In this document: in pieces, positions 8,424-15,978 of the stretch
How positions within the stretch are numbered: the stretch's first letter is position 1
Layout of the letters: every line of letters starts with the position of its first letter
Source of the DNA: Pedobacter fastidiosus
GTDB lineage: Bacteria > Bacteroidota > Bacteroidia > Sphingobacteriales > Sphingobacteriaceae
Direction of reading: 5' to 3'
Assembly: GCF_014306625.1 (NCBI RefSeq)
Contig: NZ_JACRYL010000012.1
Location: 62,001 to 126,000, forward strand
Length of the DNA stretch: 64,000 nucleotides
Made by a program: the position numbers and the translations under genes
The notes under the pieces: generated by a model
The model's database searches: none
What the model saw: the letters and a program-made list of their open reading frames with translations, nothing else
Told to the model about the DNA's origin: nothing

Positions 8424-9782
8424 TTAAAAGTTAATCTGTTTTCCCAAGTAATAATCAATCACTTTTGCTCTAAATAAAAGATCATATTTTGCTTGGATAA
8501 AATCGATTTCTGCTTTATTTCTGTTTGTTTGTGCAGTGCTATAATCTAAAGAATTAACTAAGCCAACATTATAACGTTGCTCTACCACATAAAAAGCATC
8601 CTTTTGCGCATTGAAAGCGTTTTGTGTTGAAACGAAACGACTTTGAGCAGCTTTTAAATCTGTGGTTGCCTGAAAAATAACTTTGTTTAAATTATTTTTA
8701 GCCAATTGCTCCTGCGTCAAAGTACTATTGTAATTAATTTTTGCTCTCCTAACACCAGAACGAGCAGTAAAACCATTAAAAATAGGAATTTGAATACTCA
8801 TACCAATGCTTTGTCCGAAACGTTGATTAATTTGATCTGTAAAAGATTGCTGAGCAAACTGACCAGCGTAATTAAACTGGTAAGAATAAGAAGAAGATAA
8901 TCCAGCGCCTAAACTCAATCTTGGAGAATAAGCTCCTTTGGCAACATCTATAGCCTGTTTCGCCGCTAAAGAACGTAAGTTTGCCAATTTAATATCCGGG
9001 AAAATTTTCATGGCGTTATCGAAAATTTCATCTGGATCGTTCGTTGTTGGTGTTACTTGAATGTTATCGATAATTGGTGCTTGCACTACAAATTTCTGAC
9101 TTGGCGCCAACTCCATTAATTGACCTAAAGTTAGGTAAGAAACCGATAGTTGGTTTTGTGCATTGGTTAAGTTTAATTCTGCCGTTGCCACTTGAGATTT
9201 AGCCTGAGAAATATCGGCCAAAGTTTTATTTCCTGCATCCAATAAAGCATTTTCTCTAATTAATGTTTTATTCGAAATATCTAATTGATCTTGCGATGCT
9301 CTAGCTAAATCTGTATTGTATAATACTTGTAGATAAGCGGTTACAACTTGCAAAATCAAATCGTTTTTAACTTTATCTATGTTACTCTTATCAGCTTCTA
9401 ACAAAGTTTTGTTTTGCCTAATCTGATTAATTTTTGCAAAACCTTGAAAAACATCAATATTGGTGCTTAAATTACCACTTGTATATAACGAAGTTTGATT
9501 GGTTACCTGAAAAGTAGTTTGATCCAAACCACGACCAAAAGTTAAATTGGGGTTAATGCTTCCATTTACTGTTGGATAAAGTGCATATTTAGATTGACTG
9601 AGATTCTCCTCGCTTAGTGCTGCACTAAACTGTGCCTGCTTAATTTGCAAGTTGTTTTTTAGTGTATTATCAACAGCTTGTTGGATGGTGATTACTTCTT
9701 GAGCACGAACATTTTGAGAAACGCAGAAACCTACAATTAAAGCAAAACCGGTTAAAAACTTATTCTTGGTAAACATTTTCAT
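8424..9782 (-). CDS. TolC family outer-membrane efflux protein
   Basis: Outer-membrane factor of 452 residues with two repeated OEP domains. It has a signal peptide (MKMFTKNKFLTGFALIVGF... ending VRAQ), then the typical ITIQQAVDNTLKNNLQIKQA start and coiled-coil repeats such as AELNLTNAQNQL and RNKAEIDFIQAKYDLLFRAK. The reading frame is open 29 codons further upstream, but the signal peptide fixes the start at 9782 or 9776. It is first in a probable two-gene unit with the adaptor and is transcribed away from the NodB deacetylase gene. Confidence 0.92.
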   Translation of the reverse strand: MKMFTKNKFLTGFALIVGFCVSQNVRAQEVITIQQAVDNTLKNNLQIKQAQFSAALSEENLSQSKYALYPTVNGSINPNLTFGRGLDQTTFQVTNQTSLYTSGNLSTNIDVFQGFAKINQIRQNKTLLEADKSNIDKVKNDLILQVVTAYLQVLYNTDLARASQDQLDISNKTLIRENALLDAGNKTLADISQAKSQVATAELNLTNAQNQLSVSYLTLGQLMELAPSQKFVVQAPIIDNIQVTPTTNDPDEIFDNAMKIFPDIKLANLRSLAAKQAIDVAKGAYSPRLSLGAGLSSSYSYQFNYAGQFAQQSFTDQINQRFGQSIGMSIQIPIFNGFTARSGVRRAKINYNSTLTQEQLAKNNLNKVIFQATTDLKAAQSRFVSTQNAFNAQKDAFYVVEQRYNVGLVNSLDYSTAQTNRNKAEIDFIQAKYDLLFRAKVIDYYLGKQINF

Positions 9783-9791
9783 AATTTGTTT

Positions 9792-9824
9792 CAAATCTAT
9801 ATAAACAACTTTAAATAATTTCAA
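9792..9824 (-). promoter_or_regulatory. Candidate promoter for the tolC-like gene
   Basis: On the minus strand TTG (9824-9822) is followed after 22 nt by TAGATTTG (9799-9792), an exact TAnnTTTG match. The predicted leader before the ATG is very short (about 5-10 nt), which lowers confidence. Confidence 0.35.
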
Positions 9825-9855
9825 TCTGTACAAGCAATTACTAACTTTGGCAGTA

Positions 9856-10473
9856 ATGTACTTGGTCAAATCACCGCTTCTGCTTAAATGGTATTATCCA
9901 TCGTTACTCTGGAATAAATCCCGAACCGAAAAAGTTATTTATTTGACCTTTGACGATGGACCTATACCCAATGTTACAGACTTTGTATTAAAAACTTTGA
10001 AAGCCTTTAATGCGAAAGCCACTTTTTTTTGCATTGGCGATAATATTCAAAAACATCCTGATGTTTTTGAGCGTGTAAAAAACGATGGCCATGCAATCGG
10101 CAACCATACTTTTAACCATTTAAAGGGATGGATAACTGAGGATGAAACTTATTTGCAAAATACAATAAAGTGTCAACAATTTACCAACTCCAATCTTTTT
10201 CGACCACCTTATGGAAGAATAAAAAAATCCCAGATCTTAAAACTCCAATCTCAAATCTCAAATCTTGAAATTGTGATGTGGGATGTTTTAAGTGGCGATT
10301 TCGATATTAATTTAGCCCCCGAAAAATGTTATAACAATGTGATAAAAAATACCCGAAATGGATCAATAATCGTATTTCACGATAGCTTAAAAGCCTTTGA
10401 TCGTTTGGAATATGCGTTACCACGAGTTTTAAAATATTTTACTGATAAAGGTTTCATTTTTTCAACGTTGTAG
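9856..10473 (+). CDS. Polysaccharide deacetylase (NodB homology domain)
   Basis: Protein of 205 residues with the five carbohydrate-esterase-4 motifs: TFDDGP (catalytic base and metal Asp), GNHTFNH (metal His pair), FRPPYGR, MWDVLSGDFD and IVFHDS. Such enzymes remove N-acetyl groups from chitin oligomers or peptidoglycan. No cleavable signal peptide is obvious; the start MYLVKSPLLLKWYYPSLLW is hydrophobic and could act as an anchor. I prefer ATG 9856 over TTG 9847. Between RPPYGR and MWDVL the DNA is a low-complexity run (CTCAAAT repeated) encoding QILKLQSQISNLE, which looks like an inserted repeat. TAACTTTG at 9842-9849 may be its -7 element. Confidence 0.9.
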   Translation: MYLVKSPLLLKWYYPSLLWNKSRTEKVIYLTFDDGPIPNVTDFVLKTLKAFNAKATFFCIGDNIQKHPDVFERVKNDGHAIGNHTFNHLKGWITEDETYLQNTIKCQQFTNSNLFRPPYGRIKKSQILKLQSQISNLEIVMWDVLSGDFDINLAPEKCYNNVIKNTRNGSIIVFHDSLKAFDRLEYALPRVLKYFTDKGFIFSTL

Positions 10474-10670
10474 CGATAAGCTATTGTTGTGCCAAGGATT
10501 TATTATTGTTTAATTCTGCCATGAGTTAACATTTTTACATCCTAGAGAAGTTAAAGCGTTCGTAATTGAACATTAATGTCCGTTAATGAACAGTTAAAGT
10601 ATGCTCCATATCTGTAATTTATTCTAAGGATAGGCACAAATAATAAACAAACAAGAATCCTTTCTCAATG
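10474..10670. other. Intergenic stretch without recognised genes
   Basis: First part of a ~960-nt non-coding gap between the NodB gene and aconitase. It contains short repeated words (TTAATGTCCGTTAATGAACAGTTAA) but no supported ORF or RNA. The following 420 nt hold the duplicated palindromic element. Confidence 0.5.
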
Positions 10671-10867
10671 AAAAACCACCCCCATACCCCTCCTTGAAAG
10701 TAAGGAGGGGAGTTGGACATTGCTTATTGAAAATGTTATCGCAATATTTTAGTGTGTGGGTTCAACCAGAAAGCCAACAATAAATGCAAATAATTTCCCT
10801 AAGTACTTACGGCTCCCCTTCTATTTTAGGAGGGGCAAGGGGTGGTAAATATTGCGATAGGAAAGAA
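10671..10867. repeat. Palindromic intergenic element, copy 1
   Basis: It begins AAAAACCACCCCCATACCCC, includes the hairpin CCCCTCCTT-GAAAGT-AAGGAGGGG, and ends ...GGGGTGGTAAATATTGCGATA. The ends (ACCACCCC and GGGGTGGT) are inverted. Compared with copy 2 it carries about 29 extra nt. These create a 13-bp inverted repeat, TATCGCAATATTT at 10737-10749 with AAATATTGCGATA at 10847-10859. Short ORFs through it on both strands are not convincing. Confidence 0.85.
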
Positions 10868-10920
10868 TTTCTAGTTATAAGCACAAATAAATACTCTAGT
10901 AAAGGAATCCGTACTCCAGA

Positions 10921-11090
10921 AAAAACCACCCCCACACCCCTCCTTGAAAGTAAGGAGGGGTGTTGGACATTGCTGTGTGGGTTCAACCAGAAAGCCAACA
11001 ATAAATGCAAATAATTTCCCTAAGTACTTACGGCTCCCCTCCTATTTTAGCAGGGGCAAGGGGTGGTAAATATTGCGATTGGAAAAGAAT
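10921..11090. repeat. Palindromic intergenic element, copy 2
   Basis: Direct repeat of the element at 10671-10867, nearly identical apart from the ~29-nt block missing here and scattered substitutions. The copies are separated by about 53 nt of unrelated sequence. Both copies contain TTCAACCAGAAAGCCAACAA and CCCTAAGTACTTACGGCTCC unchanged. Confidence 0.85.
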
Positions 11091-11195
11091 GAACACCCCA
11101 TCAAAAGTTAGCAACCACTTCAATTATCAAGCTTTTATTATCATTCATACTTGCTTATTAATTCCTAACAGAGTTTGAAGCCACTCTATTATTAT

Positions 11196-11252
11196 CTAGC
11201 CCCGATTGAACGGATGCCGATTTTTCATCGGCAGGAGCTAAAGCGGGAACAA
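11196..11252. repeat. Small hairpin-containing intergenic element
   Basis: TAGCCCCGATTGAACGGATG leads into the hairpin TGCCGAT-TTTTC-ATCGGCA (11215-11233), then GGAGCTAAAGCGGG. The AGCCCCGATTG/AAAGCGGG framing looks like a dispersed element; a related fragment (GCCGCTTCAATCCCG) occurs near 46700. No T-tract follows. Confidence 0.45.
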
Positions 11253-11435
11253 ACTTTAATTGAAATACTGCAATTGCGCTTCAAAAAAAGAATAATCCAT
11301 TTAAACGTATTCAAAACATTTATTTAGAATACTTCCAAATAATACAATGATCTAAGTATGACGTTTAGAGGTGCTTTTTTTTTGTAAATTCGCAGCTATT
11401 AGAATAGAAGTATTACCTTTTAACCAAAAAAATCG

Positions 11436-13715
11436 ATGGCTTTTGATATAGACATGATTAAAAAGGTTTATGCAAACTTCGGGAGCCGTGTAGAAGCCGC
11501 TCGTAAGATTGTTGGCAGACCTTTAACATTATCAGAAAAAATATTGTATGCTCACCTTTGGGACGGAGATCCAAAAAAAGCATTTTCTCGCGGAACAGAT
11601 TACGTAGATTTCGCACCAGATCGTGTAGCAATGCAAGATGCAACTGCTCAAATGGCTCTTTTGCAATTTATGCAAGCTGGTCGCCCGCAAGTTGCAGTAC
11701 CTTCAACCGTTCACTGTGATCACTTAATTACTGCTAAAGAAGGTGCTGCAATAGATCTTCCTCATGCAAAAACAGAAAGCGCTGAAGTTTTTGATTTCTT
11801 ATCTTCTGTATCAAATAAATACGGTATCGGTTTCTGGAAACCAGGAGCTGGTATTATTCACCAAGTTGTTTTAGAAAATTATGCATTCCCTGGTGGAATG
11901 ATGATTGGAACTGACTCTCACACGGTTAACGCCGGTGGTTTGGGTATGGTTGCTATTGGTGTTGGTGGTGCCGATGCTTGTGATGTGATGGCTGGTTTAC
12001 CTTGGGAGCTTAAATTCCCTAAGCTAATTGGTGTTAAATTAACAGGTAAATTAAGTGGCTGGACTTCTGCTAAGGATGTAATTTTAAAAGTTGCTGGTAT
12101 TTTAACCGTAAAAGGTGGTACTGGTGCAATTGTAGAATATTTTGGCGATGGCGCTATTAATTTAAGCTGTACTGGTAAGGGTACCATTTGTAATATGGGT
12201 GCCGAAATTGGTGCAACTACTTCAACTTTCGGCTACGATGAAAGCATGGAACGTTATTTACGTGCTACCGGTAGAGACGAAGTTGCAGACGAAGCCAATA
12301 AAATTGCTGCTTACTTAACTGGTGATGATGCTGTTTATGCTGATCCAGAAAGCTACTTTGACCAAGTAATTGAAATTAATCTTGATGAATTAGAGCCTTA
12401 TTTAAATGGTCCTTTTACTCCAGATTTAGCTACTCCAGTTTCTCAAATGAAAGTGGAAGCAGAGAAAAATGGTTGGCCTTTAAAAGTGGAATGGGGATTA
12501 ATTGGATCTTGTACCAACTCTTCTTACGAAGATTTATCAAGAGCAGCTTCAATTGCAAACCAAGCTATTGCCAAAGGTTTAGTTACTAAGTCGGCATTTG
12601 GTATTAATCCAGGTTCTGAACAAGTTCGTTATACAGCAAATCGCGATGGTTTCTTGAAAACTTTCGAAGATTTAGACGCAACAATTTTTACCAATGCCTG
12701 CGGACCATGTATTGGTATGTGGGACAGAACAGGTGCAGAAAAAGCAGAGAAAAATACAATCGTTCACTCTTTCAACAGAAACTTTGCAAAACGTGCTGAT
12801 GGAAATCCAAATACTTTCGCATTCGTAGCTTCACCAGAAATGGTTGCGGCAATTGCAATTGCCGGTAATTTAGGCTTCAATCCCCTAACAGATACATTAA
12901 CAAACGATAAGGGCGAACAAGTAAAACTAGATCCACCAGTTGGAGATGAATTACCTGTAAACGGTTATGCTGTTGAAGATGCAGGTTTCCAAGCACCAGC
13001 AGCTGATGGTTCATCGGTTGAGGTTTTGGTTTCTCCTACTTCTCACCGCTTACAATTATTAGATCCATTTTCACCTTGGGAGGGCACAGACTTAAAAGGC
13101 TTAAACCTTTTAATTAAGGCTAAAGGAAAGTGTACTACAGATCATATCTCTATGGCCGGTCCATGGTTAAAATTCCGTGGTCACTTAGATAACATTTCTA
13201 ACAACATGCTTATCGGCGCAGTAAATTACTTCAATGATAAAACGGATAATGTTAAAAATGAATTAACTGGAGAATATGGTCCAGTTCCGGCAACCCAACG
13301 CGATTACAAAGCCGCGGGGATTGGTTCTATCGTTGTTGGTGACGAAAACTATGGTGAAGGTTCATCTCGTGAGCATGCAGCTATGGAACCTCGTCATTTG
13401 GGCGTTCGTGCTGTATTGGTAAAATCTTTTGCTCGTATCCACGAAACCAACCTTAAAAAACAAGGTATGTTGGGCTTAACTTTTGCCGATAAAGATGATT
13501 ACGATAAAATTTTAGAAGACGATAAAATCGATATTTTAGGCTTAACCACATTTGCTCCAAATGTACCATTAACATTGGTTTTACACCATGCAGATGGCAC
13601 TGAAGAGTCGTTTTTGGTTAACCACAGTTACAATGCTCAACAAATTGAGTGGTTTGTTGCTGGTGGCGCTTTAAATATTATCAGAAGAGAAGCTGCTCTT
13701 AAAGCACAAGGCTAA
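11436..13715 (+). CDS. acn: Aconitate hydratase
   Basis: TCA-cycle enzyme of 759 residues interconverting citrate and isocitrate, of the mitochondrial-type aconitase class. It has [11 protein letters not shown] near residue 90, [26 protein letters not shown], and the three Fe-S ligands in [10 protein letters not shown] and [11 protein letters not shown]. The swivel domain has [17 protein letters not shown]. It is monocistronic, preceded by a gene-free gap and followed by a strong terminator. The nearest -7-like word upstream (TAAATTCG, 11385-11392) has a mismatch and no -33 partner. Confidence 0.97.
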   Translation: MAFDIDMIKKVYANFGSRVEAARKIVGRPLTLSEKILYAHLWDGDPKKAFSRGTDYVDFAPDRVAMQDATAQMALLQFMQAGRPQVAVPSTVHCDHLITAKEGAAIDLPHAKTESAEVFDFLSSVSNKYGIGFWKPGAGIIHQVVLENYAFPGGMMIGTDSHTVNAGGLGMVAIGVGGADACDVMAGLPWELKFPKLIGVKLTGKLSGWTSAKDVILKVAGILTVKGGTGAIVEYFGDGAINLSCTGKGTICNMGAEIGATTSTFGYDESMERYLRATGRDEVADEANKIAAYLTGDDAVYADPESYFDQVIEINLDELEPYLNGPFTPDLATPVSQMKVEAEKNGWPLKVEWGLIGSCTNSSYEDLSRAASIANQAIAKGLVTKSAFGINPGSEQVRYTANRDGFLKTFEDLDATIFTNACGPCIGMWDRTGAEKAEKNTIVHSFNRNFAKRADGNPNTFAFVASPEMVAAIAIAGNLGFNPLTDTLTNDKGEQVKLDPPVGDELPVNGYAVEDAGFQAPAADGSSVEVLVSPTSHRLQLLDPFSPWEGTDLKGLNLLIKAKGKCTTDHISMAGPWLKFRGHLDNISNNMLIGAVNYFNDKTDNVKNELTGEYGPVPATQRDYKAAGIGSIVVGDENYGEGSSREHAAMEPRHLGVRAVLVKSFARIHETNLKKQGMLGLTFADKDDYDKILEDDKIDILGLTTFAPNVPLTLVLHHADGTEESFLVNHSYNAQQIEWFVAGGALNIIRREAALKAQG

Positions 13716-13736
13716 AAAATTAAGTATTAAGCTTAT

Positions 13737-13774
13737 AAAATCCCGTTCTGTTAATTCAGAACGGGATTTTTTTT
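13737..13774 (+). terminator. Rho-independent terminator after aconitase
   Basis: AAAATCCCGTTCTG pairs perfectly with CAGAACGGGATTTT around the loop TTAATT and is followed by further T residues. Confidence 0.85.
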
Positions 13775-13795
13775 GTAAATTTCGAATGAATTTTT

Positions 13796-13828
13796 AAACC
13801 TCGTAGGTTTTAAAAACCTACGAGGTTT
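13796..13828. repeat. 15-bp palindrome between convergent genes
   Basis: AAACCTCGTAGGTTT (13796-13810) is the exact reverse complement of 13814-13828, with loop TAA. It lies just after the aconitase terminator and before the minus-strand zinc-ribbon gene. It could serve as that gene's terminator or be a dispersed element. Confidence 0.65.
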
Positions 13829-13874
13829 GTTATTTAGAATACTGATTTCCTTAAAAAATCATAATTTTTGAGAC

Positions 13875-14063
13875 TTACAAAGCTTTAAATTCATAATTAC
13901 AATCAATACATTTAAAAGTATCTTTTGGTGGTAATCGAAAATTTAATAGTCCAAAAAAATTAAACTGATTGTGCTTCGAATGTTCTTTAAATAATTTATC
14001 TGAACCACATTTTGGGCAGGCTAGCTTTTTCACATGATTTCCTTCAATTATTCTATCGCTCAT
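13875..14063 (-). CDS. Small zinc-ribbon protein
   Basis: Protein of 62 residues with two Cys pairs, CPKCGSDKLF near residue 16 and CIDCNYEF near residue 52, forming a predicted zinc ribbon. The middle is aromatic and hydrophilic (HNQFNFFGLLNFRLPPK). The function is unknown; such proteins may bind nucleic acid or act as scaffolds. It lies 19 nt downstream of the DUF2007/zinc-ribbon gene on the same strand and is probably co-transcribed with it. Confidence 0.65.
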   Translation of the reverse strand: MSDRIIEGNHVKKLACPKCGSDKLFKEHSKHNQFNFFGLLNFRLPPKDTFKCIDCNYEFKAL

Positions 14064-14082
14064 AATTTTTAATCAATAAACC

Positions 14083-14511
14083 TTATTCAAATTCGTGACC
14101 GCAATTATAGCAATGATGGCATTTACCAGCATGAATTGGGGAACTAAAAGTTATAAAGGCAAGTATTGTAGACCACAAACTATATTTTGGCTGAGCTGCA
14201 ATTCCATATCCAACATTATCAGATCCACATACTTCACAGCGTATTTTTTCTCCGCCATGATTTTCTGTTTCCTCACCATCATCAACCAAATCGCTATTAT
14301 CTTCAGCCAGAAGCTGATTAATTTGATCTACATCGCGTTCAAAAACAATTAATTTAACACCACCAATTGCCTGATTGTATAGGGGCTGAATTGTAGAAAC
14401 ATTTTCATCGGCCAAGAAACAGGAGAATCCACTATCTTCTAACCTGGCTTTAATAATGTTAGCCTCAATTGGATTATAATATGTGCTGTAAATAATGGTT
14501 CTGTCGTTCAT
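14083..14511 (-). CDS. DUF2007 domain protein with C-terminal zinc ribbon
   Basis: Protein of 142 residues. Residues 1-70 match DUF2007-type domains (YSTYYNPIEANIIKARLEDSGF... GGVKLIVFERDVDQINQLL), once described as signal-transducing PII-like. After an acidic linker come CEVCGSDNVGYG, a hydrophobic stretch and CHHCYNCGHEFE, giving a zinc ribbon. The ATG at 14511 is chosen over an in-frame TTG two codons earlier. A TAAGTTTG element (14522-14515, minus strand) with TTG 20 nt further upstream lies immediately before the ATG, which would give an almost leaderless mRNA or be coincidental. Confidence 0.75.
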   Translation of the reverse strand: MNDRTIIYSTYYNPIEANIIKARLEDSGFSCFLADENVSTIQPLYNQAIGGVKLIVFERDVDQINQLLAEDNSDLVDDGEETENHGGEKIRCEVCGSDNVGYGIAAQPKYSLWSTILAFITFSSPIHAGKCHHCYNCGHEFE

Positions 14512-14547
14512 ACTCAAACTTATGAATTCTATCAGTGAGACCCAAAA

Positions 14548-15885
14548 TTAATGTTTCAAAAATTCTTGCCACCAATATCCAGAATCTTTTATGGTTCGTT
14601 GTTGCGTTTTAAAATCATTATAAACCAAACCGAAACGTGTAGTGAAACCTTCAGCCCATTCAAAATTATCCATAAGTGTCCACGCCATGTAACCAGTAAT
14701 ATTTATACCTTCTTTTTTGGCTTGAAGCAGAGCATCTAAATAAAGTTTAAAATATTCAATACGTTCTTGATCTTCTACCCTTCCGTTAACAACTTTATCG
14801 TGATAAGCAGCGCCATTCTCTGTAATGATGATATTTTTAACGTTTGGATAACTTGCAAACTGTTTTATGATATTATTAAAACTGTTGGCATTTATTTCCC
14901 AACCCATCGCCGTATGTGGTTTCTTTCGGCTTTTGGCTTTAACTTCCCAAGCCTGAATTACAGGAATAAAGGCATTATACTTTATGGTTAGCGGGAAATA
15001 ATTCTGGAGACCAATAAAATCGAAATCGAATTTTAGGCGTTCCTTGTGCCTCCAAGTGCCATATTCGATTTGGAATTTCTCAAGCACATCCCAATCTGCC
15101 GTTGGGAAGCCTAATCCTTGAGCTGGCTCAATAAAAAGTCTGTTCATTAGGCAATCGACTCTTTTGGCAGCTAAAATATCATTATCACTTTGTGTAAAAG
15201 GAATAATTTCTGAACAGGAATAGGTAGTTCCAATGTTTGCCTGACTTACTTCTGCTCTTAAAATTTTCGCACCATCGGCCTGCGCCAATGCGGTATGCAA
15301 CACTGCAGAAAAAAAATTACTTAATCCCGTTTTTCCTGGCGCATGAATCCCCAGCATATACCCGAGCGAAGTAAAACCAAAGGGTTCGTTTAAAACAATC
15401 CAGTTTTTTACTTTATCCCCATATTCATTTGCACAAATTCTAACAAAGGAATTGAAAGCGAAATTAATACTAAAACTTGTCCATCCGCCTTCATTTTCCA
15501 AAGCTTGAGGTAAATCCCAATGGTAGAGGGTTATATAAGGAATGATGCCATTCTCTAAACATTCATCAATTACATTGTGATAAAATCGAATTCCTTCCGC
15601 ATTAATTTCTCCTGTCCCATTAGGTAAAACTCTCGACCAAGCTATAGAAAACCTAAATACCTTAAAGCCCAGTAATTTGATTAAGGCAATGTCTTCCTTA
15701 TACTTATGATAAAAATCACAAGCAACATCAAGTTTATTTCCCTTCTTAATTTTCCCTGATCTTGCAGAAAAATTATCCCATATGGATTGACCTTTTCCAT
15801 ACTGATTAGACGCACCTTCAATCTGAGTGGCGGCAGTTGCTACACCCCATAAAAAATCAGGTCCAAAGTCAATAGATTTGATCAT
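14548..15885 (-). CDS. Glycoside hydrolase family 1 beta-glucosidase
   Basis: Retaining beta-glycosidase of 445 residues. The start FLWGVATAATQIEGA is the GH1 N-terminal signature. YHWDLPQALE lines the sugar site, the acid/base is E167 in NWIVLNEPFG and the nucleophile E356 in IIITENGAAY. C-terminal WTLMDNFEWAEGF and RFGLVYNDF are also family features. No signal peptide is seen, so it probably acts in the cytoplasm on imported beta-glucosides. It is monocistronic as far as can be seen. Confidence 0.95.
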   Translation of the reverse strand: MIKSIDFGPDFLWGVATAATQIEGASNQYGKGQSIWDNFSARSGKIKKGNKLDVACDFYHKYKEDIALIKLLGFKVFRFSIAWSRVLPNGTGEINAEGIRFYHNVIDECLENGIIPYITLYHWDLPQALENEGGWTSFSINFAFNSFVRICANEYGDKVKNWIVLNEPFGFTSLGYMLGIHAPGKTGLSNFFSAVLHTALAQADGAKILRAEVSQANIGTTYSCSEIIPFTQSDNDILAAKRVDCLMNRLFIEPAQGLGFPTADWDVLEKFQIEYGTWRHKERLKFDFDFIGLQNYFPLTIKYNAFIPVIQAWEVKAKSRKKPHTAMGWEINANSFNNIIKQFASYPNVKNIIITENGAAYHDKVVNGRVEDQERIEYFKLYLDALLQAKKEGINITGYMAWTLMDNFEWAEGFTTRFGLVYNDFKTQQRTIKDSGYWWQEFLKH

Positions 15886-15978
15886 ATAATTGTTTCGCCA
15901 AGTTGCAAGTTTAATATTAACTAATCATTAACAAATTAAACTGCTAAAAATCAAAACTATTTTTAATAGTTTTACTAA

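Noticed and set aside
10784..11014. Overlapping ~70-codon ORFs on both strands in the duplicated intergenic element
   Set aside because: They run through palindromic repeat sequence, exist in both directions and have Pro/Thr/Lys compositions dictated by the GC-rich repeat.
11385..11392. TAAATTCG as an aconitase promoter
   Set aside because: It has a mismatch in the conserved TTTG and no -33 TTG at a suitable distance.
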